Shown: positions 51,145-60,340, counted from the stretch's first letter. The stretch is DNA of 64,000 bases from Chryseobacterium sp. JUb7 (GCF_024806495.1 NZ_JANUFF010000002.1:434001-498000); one strand, 5' to 3'. Numbers and translations are program-made. Notes: generated by a model from the sequence alone, not told the origin.

Positions 51145-52392
51145 ATGGATAAAATTGAAAACAGAAAAGTAAAACTTAAAGTAGAAGACCTGACCATTGT
51201 CTTTGGAAAACACAAAGAAAAAGCACTGGAACTTCTAGACAAAGGCTTTTCCAAAAAAGAGATTCTTGAAAAAACAGGCTGTACCGTAGGGATCAATAAG
51301 GCCAATTTTGAAATCTATGAAGGTGAATTCTTCGTTATTATGGGTTTATCAGGAAGTGGAAAATCGACTTTACTTCGCTGTCTTAACAGATTGAATGAGC
51401 CTACTTCAGGAAAAGTATACATCAATGATGATAATATTACCGATAAAAATAATAAAGATCTGCTTGAAGTAAGAAGAACAGAGATGAGCATGGTATTTCA
51501 GAAATTTGGACTACTTCCCCATCATACCGTATTAAGTAATGCTGCTTTCGGCTTGGAAATACGAGGTGAAGATAAAACTTCCCGTGAAGAAAAAGCGCAG
51601 AAAGCATTAGATATTGTCGGATTAAATGGCTTCGAAAATCAGTTTCCTTCTCAACTTTCCGGAGGAATGCAGCAAAGAGTGGGTCTGGCAAGAGCGTTAG
51701 CCAATGATCCTGAAGTATTGCTGATGGATGAAGCTTTCTCTGCACTTGACCCTCTGATAAAATCTGAAATGCAGGATCAGATGCTCGAACTGCAGGATAC
51801 GCTACAAAAAACCATCGTTTTCATTACCCATGATTTGGATGAAGCCATCAAAATTGGCGATCGTATCGTGATTATGAAAGACGGGGTGATCGAACAAATA
51901 GGAACAGCTGAAGATATTTTAACTAATCCGGCAAGCGATTATGTAAAAGCTTTCGTAGAAAAAGTAGACCGTAAAACCATTATCACGGCAAAATCTCTGA
52001 TGTTTGATAAACCGACTGTCGTTCGTTTCAGAAAAGACGGTCCTGAAGGTGCTTTAAGAAAAATGAGGACTACAGGATTGGAAAATTTACCCGTGGTTGA
52101 TTTTCAGAATAAATTTCTTGGTTTTGTAACCCTCAGTGATATCATGATGATTGCCCGAAGAAAAGAACCTACTGTAGAATCTGTCATCAACAGTAATGTG
52201 CCTTCTGTATATCCGGAAGCTACCGTTGAAGAAATGTTACCGCTGATTTCCGGAAGCAAATCTTCCATTGCTGTTGTAGATCAAAACAATAAATTTTTAG
52301 GGCTTATCAGCCAGTTATCCCTTGTAATAGAAGCTACAAAATTTAACGAAGAAGAAATTATTGAATTAAAAGAAATCGCAAACAACCAATAA
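51145..52392 (+). CDS. proV: Glycine betaine/L-proline ABC importer, ATP-binding subunit
   Basis: A 415-residue ATPase with the ProV-type N-terminal extension. Walker A is GLSGSGKST (about 70), the Q-loop is VFQKFGLLPHHTVLSNAA, the signature is LSGGMQQR, and Walker B is VLLMDEAFSALDPL. C-terminal CBS domains (about 285-415) sense ionic strength in characterised homologues. It energises uptake of osmoprotectants. The permease gene starts 2 bases later and the binding protein 2 bases after that. Length and layout match ProV/OpuAA. Confidence 0.93.
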   Translation: MDKIENRKVKLKVEDLTIVFGKHKEKALELLDKGFSKKEILEKTGCTVGINKANFEIYEGEFFVIMGLSGSGKSTLLRCLNRLNEPTSGKVYINDDNITDKNNKDLLEVRRTEMSMVFQKFGLLPHHTVLSNAAFGLEIRGEDKTSREEKAQKALDIVGLNGFENQFPSQLSGGMQQRVGLARALANDPEVLLMDEAFSALDPLIKSEMQDQMLELQDTLQKTIVFITHDLDEAIKIGDRIVIMKDGVIEQIGTAEDILTNPASDYVKAFVEKVDRKTIITAKSLMFDKPTVVRFRKDGPEGALRKMRTTGLENLPVVDFQNKFLGFVTLSDIMMIARRKEPTVESVINSNVPSVYPEATVEEMLPLISGSKSSIAVVDQNNKFLGLISQLSLVIEATKFNEEEIIELKEIANNQ

Positions 52393-52393
52393 G

Positions 52394-53221
52394 ATGAATA
52401 AAATTATAGATATAGGTCAATATGTAGAAACTGCTATTAATTGGCTCACAGAACACGGAAAACCTTTATTTGATGTTATAAAAAATGTAGGAAACTCCTC
52501 GATCATGGGACTTGAATGGGTTTTGGTAAATACTCCTTTTTATGTTATAATTCTCCTTTTTACATTATTAGCCTGGTGGAAAGCCGGAAAAGGCACTGCT
52601 ATTATGACCGTAACCGGACTTACATTAATATTTTTGATGGGATTCTGGAGAGAAACCATGGAAACGCTGTCGCTTATTTTTGTATCAACGCTTACCGCAC
52701 TTGTATTATCGGTTCCGTTAGGAATCTGGGCTGCAAAAAATAAATTTGCCGCGAAAATTATTCGTCCGATGCTCGATTTAATGCAAACCATGCCTGCCTT
52801 CGTTTATTTAATTCCTGCCGTTTTATTTTTCAGTATCGGTAAAGTTCCGGGAGCTTTTGCTACCATTATTTTTGCCATGCCGCCAGCGGTAAGATTAACA
52901 ACATTAGGAATTGAAGCGGTCCCGAAAGATATTGTCGAAGCAGCAAGGGCCTTTGGAGCCACCAACCGTCAGATTTTATTTAAAGTAGAACTTCCTTTAG
53001 CCACCCAAACTATTCTGGCAGGAGTAAACCAAACCATATTATTATCATTATCAATGGTGGTAATTGCGGGGATGATTGCCGCAGGAGGCCTGGGAGAAAA
53101 AGTATTGGAAGGAATTAATAATCTTGATATCGGGTTAGGATTTGAAAGTGGTTTATCTGTTGTGATCTTAGCCATTATTCTCGACCGGATTACTCAGGGA
53201 TTTGTAAAGAAAAAACAATAA
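52394..53221 (+). CDS. proW: Glycine betaine/L-proline ABC importer, permease subunit
   Basis: A 275-residue membrane protein with about six helices (for example TPFYVIILLFTLLAWW, LIFVSTLTALVLSVPLGIWA, MSLSMV-type hydrophobic segments) and the EAA loop GIEAVPKDIVEAARAFGATN followed by RQILFKVELPLA. This contacts the ATPase. An N-terminal amphipathic region of about 35 residues is of the ProW kind. It is in tight operon with proV and proX. Confidence 0.93.
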   Translation: MNKIIDIGQYVETAINWLTEHGKPLFDVIKNVGNSSIMGLEWVLVNTPFYVIILLFTLLAWWKAGKGTAIMTVTGLTLIFLMGFWRETMETLSLIFVSTLTALVLSVPLGIWAAKNKFAAKIIRPMLDLMQTMPAFVYLIPAVLFFSIGKVPGAFATIIFAMPPAVRLTTLGIEAVPKDIVEAARAFGATNRQILFKVELPLATQTILAGVNQTILLSLSMVVIAGMIAAGGLGEKVLEGINNLDIGLGFESGLSVVILAIILDRITQGFVKKKQ

Positions 53222-53222
53222 T

Positions 53223-54077
53223 ATGAAGAAAATAAAATACCTGATCTTTGCCGCTTTAATTGCCGTTTTAGGAGTATTTAATTCATGTGAAAAACTAAAA
53301 AATTCTAAATACATCACCATCGGAATGGTAGACGGCTGGGCCGAAGATGTGGCCATGACCCATGTTGCCAAAGCTATTTTGGATGAGCAGGGATATCATG
53401 TCATTATTCAGAAAGCATCCACAGATATGATTCTGGCGTCGATGAATAATGAAGATACCGACCTTTTTATGGGCGTTTGGCTACCTTACACGCACGCTGC
53501 AAAAGTGGCAAGATTCCCGGAATTAATTAATCTTGGAACCAATTATGATACCGGCCGTATTGGCTTGGTTGTTCCGGACTATGTTCCCGTTAAATCCATT
53601 GAAGAACTGAATCAGCACAAAGATCAATTCAATCACAGGATTATTGGGATTGAAAAAGGAGCCGGAATGACGACTGCTACAGATAAAACCATTGTTGAAT
53701 ATAAACTGGATTATAAACAGATTAATTCATCTACCATTGCCATGATCACTGAGCTCCAAAATGCGATCAAACGTAAAGAATGGATTGTAGTCGCCGGATG
53801 GCAACCGCATTGGATGTTCGGAAAGATGAAACTTAAATTTTTGGAAGACCCGAAGAAAACATTTGGTGAAGCCGAACAAATAAAAACGTACAGCAGAAAA
53901 AGCTTTGGAAAAGATCATCCCGAATTGGCGAAATTCTTTTCTAAAGTACATTTCGACGATGCCCATATGACGGATCTTCTAACTAAAATGGAAGACAGCA
54001 AAGATAAAGAAACTACCGCAAAAAAATGGGTAGAAGACCATCCTGAGCTGGTAAAATTATGGCTGGATAAAAATTAA
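53223..54077 (+). CDS. proX: Glycine betaine/L-proline-binding lipoprotein
   Basis: A 284-residue OpuAC/ProX-type substrate-binding protein with a lipobox (IAVLGVFNSCEKL, Cys about 22), anchoring it at the inner or outer membrane on the periplasmic side. Aromatic residues that may form the betaine cage are seen in MVDGWAEDVAMTH, FMGVWLPYTH and VVAGWQPHWMFGKMKLKF. It is the last gene of the operon and is followed by a terminator (54094-54129). Confidence 0.92.
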   Translation: MKKIKYLIFAALIAVLGVFNSCEKLKNSKYITIGMVDGWAEDVAMTHVAKAILDEQGYHVIIQKASTDMILASMNNEDTDLFMGVWLPYTHAAKVARFPELINLGTNYDTGRIGLVVPDYVPVKSIEELNQHKDQFNHRIIGIEKGAGMTTATDKTIVEYKLDYKQINSSTIAMITELQNAIKRKEWIVVAGWQPHWMFGKMKLKFLEDPKKTFGEAEQIKTYSRKSFGKDHPELAKFFSKVHFDDAHMTDLLTKMEDSKDKETTAKKWVEDHPELVKLWLDKN

Positions 54078-54093
54078 TGGAATCAATTCGTAT

Positions 54094-54129
54094 AAAAATC
54101 CTCTGCTCTTCTTGAGTTTGAGGATTTTT
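54094..54129. terminator. Terminator between proX and the HxlR regulator
   Basis: 10-bp perfect stem AAAAATCCTC / GAGGATTTTT (54094-54103 with 54120-54129, 16-nt loop). The T-run serves the plus strand; the A-run on the other side also allows minus-strand use for the convergent hxlR gene. Confidence 0.82.
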
Positions 54130-54142
54130 TATTGAATTAAAC

Positions 54143-54526
54143 TTAAGCGGATGTCATTGAACATTTAATTTTCTCTCTGTGAATCAATCCCCAATTTACT
54201 AATGTTTCTGTCACCGGAAATACAGATTTCCCATATTCTGTCACCGCATACGTCACTGTAATTGGCTTGGTATCCTGAATGGTTCTTGTAATTAATAAAT
54301 TCATTTCCAGCTCTTTAAGCTCTTTACTCAGCATTTTTGCAGAAATTCCTTCAATTCCTCTTTCAAGCTTTTTAAAATGAATCTGCTGATCCGTTCTGTT
54401 TGTTAAATAACGTAAAATCATCAGCTTCCACTTTCCACCCAACACATCCAGACTGTCGCGCATCGCAAACAATTCTTCATTGCAGGTTGCATGTCTTTCT
54501 ATGCCGTTTTCTATAATATTTGCCAT
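54143..54526 (-). CDS. HxlR family transcriptional regulator
   Basis: The ATG at 54524-54526 is preferred over an adjacent TTG one codon earlier (127 residues). The winged-helix protein has the HxlR pattern: an N-terminal CNEELFAMRDSLDVLGGKWK with the usual single Cys, FKKLERGIEGISAKMLSKEL and TYAVTEYGKSVFPVTETLVN. Such regulators often sense quinones or aldehydes through that Cys and repress a divergent oxidoreductase. Here the divergent neighbour is a quinone oxidoreductase-like gene, and a palindrome lies in the 90-base gap. Confidence 0.88.
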   Translation of the reverse strand: MANIIENGIERHATCNEELFAMRDSLDVLGGKWKLMILRYLTNRTDQQIHFKKLERGIEGISAKMLSKELKELEMNLLITRTIQDTKPITVTYAVTEYGKSVFPVTETLVNWGLIHREKIKCSMTSA

Positions 54527-54545
54527 CAATAGTTACTTTAAAGTT

Positions 54546-54601
54546 ACTAGTTACCAATAGTTAACTAGTAGCAAATATAAACTATTCTGTTTTTACCTTT
54601 G
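54546..54601 (+). promoter_or_regulatory. HxlR operator and promoter of the oxidoreductase gene
   Basis: An inverted repeat ACTAGTTA-N8-TAACTAGT (54546-54569) and, 24 bases later, a perfect TACCTTTG box (54594-54601). The palindrome covers the -33 region, as expected for repression. Related AGTTACT/TAGTTAC words are repeated just upstream (54530-54545). Confidence 0.75.
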
Positions 54602-54616
54602 TTTCAAATGAATGAT

Positions 54617-55609
54617 ATGAAAGCAGTGATTTTAAATGAAAACTTTCAATTAAAAGATGGATTTACCGATACATCTCATCCAAAAGAAAATGAAGTTTTA
54701 GTACAGATTAAAGCCAGCGGTTTCAATCCTATCGATTATCAGATGCTCGAAAATGAATTGGAAAGAAAACTCATCAGTTCCCCCATTTTAGGACGTGAAT
54801 TTTCCGGAATTGTAGTTGAAAAAGGAACCAAAGCAACCCAATTCAATATTGGAGATGAAGTTTTTTGTGGAAGCGGTTCTATGGGAAGTAACGGAACGTA
54901 TGCTGAATTTATAGCAGTTCCGGAAGCGATTGTAGCTTTAAAACCTAACCACATTTCTTTCGAACAGGCTGCTGCCATTCCTTCTGTGGGATTAACAGCT
55001 CTTCAGGTTTTCAACCGATTAACTCTTGATAAAAAAAGTACAATTCTAATCACCGGAGCGGCGGGAGGTGTGGGTTCTTTTTTAATTAAACTTTTAACAG
55101 CCTATCATTTTCAGAATATTATTGCAACGGTTGGAAATGAAGAGAACCGGCAACTTTTAGTTAAAATCGGATTGAAAAATCATCAAATCATCAATTATAA
55201 AGAGAAAGATTTGGTTGAAAATATTTTAAAAGCCAATGATCATCAATCTTTTGACATAGGAATTGATTTGGTTGGAAATAAGATGTCCGAAATTACCGCC
55301 GAAGTTCTGAAAATAAATGGAACCTATGTTGACGTTACCGCTTTAACGACAAAAGAATCGCGGGAAATACTTTTCAATAAAGGAAATATCATCATGAATA
55401 TTTCAAATTACGCATACAGCATGACCAAAAGTTATGATTACTACAAAAATAATTTAAATGAAATCTCAAGATTGATTGAAAACGAAATCATCAGTCCGCC
55501 AAATTACAAAACAATAGGAAATCTATCTCTAGAAACAGTTTTGAAAGCACATTATATATTAAAAAATAATCAAACTAAAGGAAATAAATTAATAATGACT
55601 CATGAATAA
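54617..55609 (+). CDS. NADPH:quinone oxidoreductase-like zinc-independent medium-chain reductase
   Basis: Start at the ATG 54617 (330 residues, MKAVILNENFQLKDGFTDTS). An upstream TTG at 54599 lies inside the promoter box and is rejected; an ATG at 54608 is possible but would sit at the transcript start. The protein has the MDR fold with ILGREFSGIVVEKGTKATQF, QAAAIPSVGLTALQVFNRL and the nucleotide loop ILITGAAGGVGSFLIKLL. It lacks the structural zinc Cys cluster, as in quinone oxidoreductases. It overlaps the cupin gene by 8 bases. Confidence 0.88.
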   Translation: MKAVILNENFQLKDGFTDTSHPKENEVLVQIKASGFNPIDYQMLENELERKLISSPILGREFSGIVVEKGTKATQFNIGDEVFCGSGSMGSNGTYAEFIAVPEAIVALKPNHISFEQAAAIPSVGLTALQVFNRLTLDKKSTILITGAAGGVGSFLIKLLTAYHFQNIIATVGNEENRQLLVKIGLKNHQIINYKEKDLVENILKANDHQSFDIGIDLVGNKMSEITAEVLKINGTYVDVTALTTKESREILFNKGNIIMNISNYAYSMTKSYDYYKNNLNEISRLIENEIISPPNYKTIGNLSLETVLKAHYILKNNQTKGNKLIMTHE

Positions 55610-56075
55610 AATACCAAGAAGAATTGTCACAGGAATCAAAGACGGAAAATCGACCATCGTTGAAGACGGAATTGTACAAAATGCCGTAGAGCACTTTCCA
55701 AATCTCATTATTTCCGACGTTTGGAATACCCAGCAAATGCCCGCAAACTTAAATTATGAAACCCAGATTCCCAACACAGGCTTTCCGCAAACCCCTAAAA
55801 ACGGAACCTATTTTCGATATGTTTCTATTCCGCCAGATAAAGAGTTGGGTGTTGAAGTAAAAATTGGAGAACCTCATCCGATGATGCATCAGACACAGAC
55901 TTTAGACTATATTATTATTCTTTCCGGAGAACTGTATTTAATCATGGAAGAAGGAGAAACGTTGCTAAAACCCGGAGACATTGTAATCCAAAGAGGCACT
56001 AATCACGCCTGGAGCAACCGTTCGGATGAGCCTTGTATTCAACTGGCCGTTTTAATTGATGCTGAAGGAAATTAA
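55602..56075 (+). CDS. Cupin-domain protein
   Basis: A 157-residue protein with a C-terminal cupin barrel: GEPHPMMHQTQTLDYIIILS, GELYLIMEEGETLLKPGDIV and IQRGTNHAWSNRSDEPC give the two cupin motifs with His, Glu and His metal ligands. The N-terminal half has an RRIVTGIKDGKSTIVEDGIV segment typical of this subfamily. It overlaps the oxidoreductase gene by 8 bases and is probably in the same HxlR-controlled unit. The reaction is unknown. Confidence 0.85.
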   Translation: MNKIPRRIVTGIKDGKSTIVEDGIVQNAVEHFPNLIISDVWNTQQMPANLNYETQIPNTGFPQTPKNGTYFRYVSIPPDKELGVEVKIGEPHPMMHQTQTLDYIIILSGELYLIMEEGETLLKPGDIVIQRGTNHAWSNRSDEPCIQLAVLIDAEGN

Positions 56076-56119
56076 AAAATCGAAAAATTAGAGATTTAGA
56101 AATTATCATTTTCTATAGA

Positions 56120-56587
56120 TCATAAAGCAGAAATTTCCAACAGTTTCTGCTTTAATTTTTCAGGCTTAAATTGTCCTTCATGATAATCAATTAAATTCTG
56201 GTTTTCATCCAAGATAATCCACAGCGGATAAACCGGCTGATTTTTATTTTTCGATAAAGCCAAAATCAACTCATGAATTCCGGAATTTCCATTCGGCAGA
56301 TAATTGAATTCTTTCCCTTGAAAATAAATTTTATCTTTTGTTTTTTCTGCTTCAAAATTGATGAAATAAAATTTCTCATTAATTAATGAAACCAAATCCC
56401 GGTCCTTATTTAATTGAAAAAATTCAATCTTACATACAGAGCACCAGCTTGTATAAATATGAATAATAGTAGGTTTAGGATCGTTCTTTTGCTGAATTTC
56501 AAGGTCAGAAAAAGTGCCTGTCTTTATCTGTGAAAGATAAAAACAAGGCACCAACATTAAAAATAAAAATATTATTAAAACTTTCAT
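56120..56587 (-). CDS. Thioredoxin-like periplasmic protein
   Basis: A 155-residue protein with a signal peptide (LIIFLFLMLVPCFYLSQ) and a thioredoxin fold with active site TSWCSVCKIEFF (CSVC instead of CGPC) and a PVYPLWIILDENQNLIDYHE end strand with the cis-Pro. It may act in periplasmic disulfide handling. It is 161 bases downstream of the TonB-dependent receptor gene, same strand. The receptor has an unusual CxxC in its plug, and the pair may be functionally linked, though nothing in the sequence proves it. Confidence 0.82.
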   Translation of the reverse strand: MKVLIIFLFLMLVPCFYLSQIKTGTFSDLEIQQKNDPKPTIIHIYTSWCSVCKIEFFQLNKDRDLVSLINEKFYFINFEAEKTKDKIYFQGKEFNYLPNGNSGIHELILALSKNKNQPVYPLWIILDENQNLIDYHEGQFKPEKLKQKLLEISAL

Positions 56588-56748
56588 TTATTTTATAAAT
56601 ATATTTTTATCACAAAAGAGACAAAAGATTTCAAACTTTTTAAATGCATTAAAAGTTAACAAAGCATTAAGTTTGAAATTTTATATTTTGTAAACTTTTG
56701 ACAATCTATTTTTTTATTCTTTCTTTTGCATCTTTTGCTGTAAAAACA

Positions 56749-58818
56749 TTACTTTAAAGTATATTTTACACCCAAAAACCCTCGGATTCTCTGCATCGGA
56801 GCATATCCGTACGTAGTATCAAAAGTATAATGGTAAGGATTGTTAACGGGGTCATCAACATTTTTATCAAAAGGATCAAACGGTCTCATCAAAGGATCTT
56901 TCGGGGTAAAATTGAAAAGATTTTTAATTCCGCAATATACTTCAAGTCCTGATTTGAAACTTTTAGAAACCTGAATATTGGCCAACGTGTAAAATGGTGA
57001 ATACTCAGGTCGGTAATCATTCGGCAATACAGGCAATCGCATCGGCCCGTAAAATTGACCTGTAAAATCTATGGTCAGATTATTCTGAAATTTGTAGGTT
57101 AAATTATAAGTTCCACTCCATTTTGGAGCGTGAAGCTGCTGAACTTTTCCATCTTCACCATCAAATTTCTGATAAACATCCAAATAGGTGACTCCTAAAT
57201 TTACACTTAAAGGAAAGTTGAAATTATAATCCAAATTCAGAGAAGCACCTCTTGAAATCCCATAACCATGAAGATTATCGTAAATAATTTTTTCAGGATC
57301 CGTATCAAAATCACCGACAATTTTATTGCTGAAATACGTGTAAAATACTGAAGCATCCAAATTAATTAACTTATCACCAACAGGTATTTTCCATACATAA
57401 TTTAAATTTCCGTTGATTGATTTTTCAGGTTTTAAATCTGATTTAATCACCACATCACGCGATCCTGTTAAAGCGGCATGATCTTCCGTGAATAAATTTA
57501 CGACTCTGAAACCTGTTCCAAAATTAAACCGCAGCGTATGATAAGGATTGGGAGAATACTTCCATGCAAAACGTGGAGAATGCACCGCATGATGTATTTT
57601 ATCATAATCAAATCTATATCCCAGCAATAATGTATTTTTTTCATTAATCTCCCACTGATCCTGAATAAATGCCCCAAAAATAGGCGACTTCATTGGCTCA
57701 TTAACAAGTCCGTCACTCGATAAAGTTCCCGGTGTATTGTCGTCATAATATGTTTTTTTGAAAGTCAGTCCCACAATCAAATCATGGCTTCCCAGTTTTT
57801 TATCCCAATATGTCTGAGTAAAAGCGACTTTTTGAGTTGCTTCAAAAGGATTGCTTCCATAAAATGAATTCTGATCATGAAAATTATACGAAAACTGAGT
57901 GATTATATTTTCTTTCATAGGCCATTGATATACCCCGAAAACCTCTACTCTATTAGTATAAATGCTTTCACCATAGACCTCATCACTTCCGCGATATGAT
58001 TTATTCCACTGCATTTCGCCACCAAAGCGGTCTTCATACAGATATCTTAATGCAAAACTTGCCAGTCGGTTTTCCTTTCTCTGAAAATTCCATTTATTAA
58101 AAATCGAAATTCTGTTTTGCAAGGCAGCATCTGTAAAATTATCTTTGTTCTGATCTATCCTTTTTTCATAATTGAAATAATTCAAACTTAATAATGAAGC
58201 GACATTTTTTCCGAAATTAAATTTTGTTGACAGGTCTACATTATTTTCGCTCCAGGTGCTGGTCATTACATCTACACTTAATCTTGGGGCAGTCAGCGCA
58301 TTTTTAGTGATAATATTGATCACACCACCCATTGCTTCAGATCCATAAATTGAAGAAGCGGGACCTTTCACTACTTCAATTCTGTCAACCAGACTGTTGG
58401 GAATCCCACTCAATCCATAAACTGTCGAAAGCGAACTTACTATCGGCATTCCGTCAATCAAAATCATTGTATAAGGACCTTCCAAACCATTGATATGAAT
58501 ATCTCCGGTGTTACAAACTGAGCAATTCAGCTGAGGTTTGACCCCATTTACCATAGCTATGGCTTCAAAAATATTCGGTGTAGGGTTTTTCTGGAAAAAC
58601 TTTTGGCTGTAAATCTCTACAGCCACCGGACTTTTTGATTTGCTAATTGGCTTAATGGTACCGGTAACTACCACATCATCGATATCTTTTGTGCTTATGT
58701 TGTCTTTTAAGATTTTAACCGAATCCTTTTTTACAGGTTGGTTTAAACGCAAACTATCAGCTTCTTGCGAAAAACAATACCCGGAAAAAAAGATGGCAGA
58801 AAATAATATTCGCTTCAT
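56749..58818 (-). CDS. TonB-dependent outer-membrane receptor with CxxC plug
   Basis: The ATG at 58816-58818 is preferred (689 residues) because it gives a signal peptide directly (MKRILFSAIFFSGYCFSQ). The plug domain has the TonB-box-like start, then LNCSVCNTGDIHINGLEGPY, LIDGMPIVSSLSTVYGLSGI and VEVVKGPASSIYGSEAMGGV (plug motifs; the first V is I in the protein). A 22-strand barrel follows, ending with an aromatic residue-rich FLGVKYTLK strand. It lacks the N-terminal carboxypeptidase-like domain of SusC proteins, so it is a classic metal, haem or cofactor receptor. The ligand cannot be read. The CxxC in the plug is unusual. Confidence 0.9.
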   Translation of the reverse strand: MKRILFSAIFFSGYCFSQEADSLRLNQPVKKDSVKILKDNISTKDIDDVVVTGTIKPISKSKSPVAVEIYSQKFFQKNPTPNIFEAIAMVNGVKPQLNCSVCNTGDIHINGLEGPYTMILIDGMPIVSSLSTVYGLSGIPNSLVDRIEVVKGPASSIYGSEAMGGVINIITKNALTAPRLSVDVMTSTWSENNVDLSTKFNFGKNVASLLSLNYFNYEKRIDQNKDNFTDAALQNRISIFNKWNFQRKENRLASFALRYLYEDRFGGEMQWNKSYRGSDEVYGESIYTNRVEVFGVYQWPMKENIITQFSYNFHDQNSFYGSNPFEATQKVAFTQTYWDKKLGSHDLIVGLTFKKTYYDDNTPGTLSSDGLVNEPMKSPIFGAFIQDQWEINEKNTLLLGYRFDYDKIHHAVHSPRFAWKYSPNPYHTLRFNFGTGFRVVNLFTEDHAALTGSRDVVIKSDLKPEKSINGNLNYVWKIPVGDKLINLDASVFYTYFSNKIVGDFDTDPEKIIYDNLHGYGISRGASLNLDYNFNFPLSVNLGVTYLDVYQKFDGEDGKVQQLHAPKWSGTYNLTYKFQNNLTIDFTGQFYGPMRLPVLPNDYRPEYSPFYTLANIQVSKSFKSGLEVYCGIKNLFNFTPKDPLMRPFDPFDKNVDDPVNNPYHYTFDTTYGYAPMQRIRGFLGVKYTLK

Positions 58819-58941
58819 GAAATTAAAATTGTTAGACAAAACTAACAATTATTTTTAGAATAGCAAAACTTAGCGAAAAAATGTTTTTAATTTGAATTCG
58901 TGAAAAAATATTAAATTTGAGAGTCAACATATAAAAGTAAA

Positions 58942-60096
58942 ATGAGATATCATCAGTCGGGAAATATCCCACAAAAAAGGCATACGATTTTCAAATCTCC
59001 TGAAGATAAATTTTACTATGAACAGCTTTTCGGAACAGAGGGTTTTCATGGGATTTCTTCTTTATTGTATCACATTCACCGCCCCACTCAGATCAAGTCT
59101 ATTGGTGAGCCTAAAGATGTGAGCCCGAAAATTGCCATTGATAAGAATGTAACACCTAGAATGTTTAAAGGAATGAATGTCACTCCTGAAGATGATTTTA
59201 TGTACAGCCGTAAATTTTTAATGGTAAACAATGACTTGAAAATGGGATTGTCAAAGCCTAGAAAATCAATGGATTATTTTTACAAAAATGCTGAATGTGA
59301 CGAACTTTTATACGCTCACAGCGGAAGCGGAATATTAAAAACCTTTGTAGGAAATCTGGAATTTTCTGTTGGTGATTATTTAATTATTCCAAGAGGAACA
59401 ATTTATCAGGTCGAATTACATTCTGATGATACCGTTTTCTTTGTGGTAGAAAGTCATTCTCCGATTTATACACCAAAGAGATACAGAAATGAGTTTGGGC
59501 AATTATTGGAACATTCGCCATTCTGCGAAAGAGACATCATCGCTCCTACTTTTGTTGAGCCAAAGGATGAAAAAGGAGAATTCTTAATTAAGGTAAAAAA
59601 GGAGAATCAAATCACCGATTTTATCTACGCAACGCATCCATTCGATGTTGTAGGCTGGGACGGGTATTTTTATCCTTATAAATTCAATATCAAAAATTTT
59701 GAACCCATTACAGGAAGAATTCACCAACCTCCTCCGGTGCATCAGACTTTTGAGGCACATAACTTTGTGGTTTGTTCGTTCTGTGCAAGAATGTATGACT
59801 ATCATCCACAGGCGATTCCGGCACCTTATAATCACTCCAACATAGATTCTGATGAAGTTTTATTCTATACTGAAGGTGATTTTATGAGCCGTAACCACAT
59901 TGATTTAATGGACTTCACGCTTCACCCGGGAGGAATCGTTCACGGGCCTCATCCAGGAGCTATGGAAAGAAGTATCGGGAAAAAATTCACTGAAGAATAT
60001 GCGGTAATGGTCGATCCTTTCCGTCCTTTAAAAATCACAGAAGAAGCATTGAAAGTTGAAGATCCGTCTTACAAAACTTCATGGCTGGAGGAATAA
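58942..60096 (+). CDS. hmgA: Homogentisate 1,2-dioxygenase
   Basis: A 384-residue enzyme with MRYHQSGNIPQKRHTIFKSP, HSGSGILKTFVGNLEFSVGD and YLIIPRGTIYQVELH in the first cupin-like part. The catalytic Fe-binding residues lie in PPVHQTFEAHNFVVCSFCAR, HPGGIVHGPHPGAMERSIGK and the preceding LMDFTLHPGG. It opens homogentisate in tyrosine catabolism. It is shorter than the mammalian and Pseudomonas enzymes (about 440 residues), as is common in Bacteroidota. The terminator at 60152-60184 separates it from the CoA-transferase. hppD, the preceding pathway step, lies about 2.8 kb downstream. Confidence 0.93.
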   Translation: MRYHQSGNIPQKRHTIFKSPEDKFYYEQLFGTEGFHGISSLLYHIHRPTQIKSIGEPKDVSPKIAIDKNVTPRMFKGMNVTPEDDFMYSRKFLMVNNDLKMGLSKPRKSMDYFYKNAECDELLYAHSGSGILKTFVGNLEFSVGDYLIIPRGTIYQVELHSDDTVFFVVESHSPIYTPKRYRNEFGQLLEHSPFCERDIIAPTFVEPKDEKGEFLIKVKKENQITDFIYATHPFDVVGWDGYFYPYKFNIKNFEPITGRIHQPPPVHQTFEAHNFVVCSFCARMYDYHPQAIPAPYNHSNIDSDEVLFYTEGDFMSRNHIDLMDFTLHPGGIVHGPHPGAMERSIGKKFTEEYAVMVDPFRPLKITEEALKVEDPSYKTSWLEE

Positions 60097-60151
60097 TGAT
60101 ATTCAAAAAATAACCTAGCGGTTTTAAAAACTGACCAGGATTTAAATATAA

Positions 60152-60184
60152 AAAAGGACTAATTGCTAAGCATTTAGTCCTTTT
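60152..60184 (+). terminator. Terminator after hmgA
   Basis: 11-bp perfect stem AAAAGGACTAA / TTAGTCCTTTT (60152-60162 with 60174-60184) followed by a T-rich tail. Confidence 0.85.
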
Positions 60185-60285
60185 ATTTTAAAATCTGCTT
60201 GATATAAATGTAAGCAGTTTAATTACATCGAAAATTAATTTTAGATTTTTATCTGAAGCTTTTTCTCACTTTTGCTAGGCGCTGT

Positions 60286-60340
60286 TTTTATTAGTTTACA
60301 GCTGCGGCGGCGAAGCCGCCGCAGCTGTAAACTAATAAAA
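60286..60340. repeat. Perfect 26-bp inverted repeat with GC-rich core
   Basis: Arms 60286-60311 and 60315-60340 are perfect reverse complements around a 3-base centre (GAA). The outer half is AT-rich (TTTTATTAGTTTACA) and the inner half is GC-rich (GCTGCGGCGGC). In the 396-bp gap between hmgA and the CoA-transferase nothing else is coding. It is not followed by a T-run and is 152 bases upstream of the next gene, so it does not look like an ordinary terminator. It may be a palindromic mobile element or a cruciform-forming site. Confidence 0.8.
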
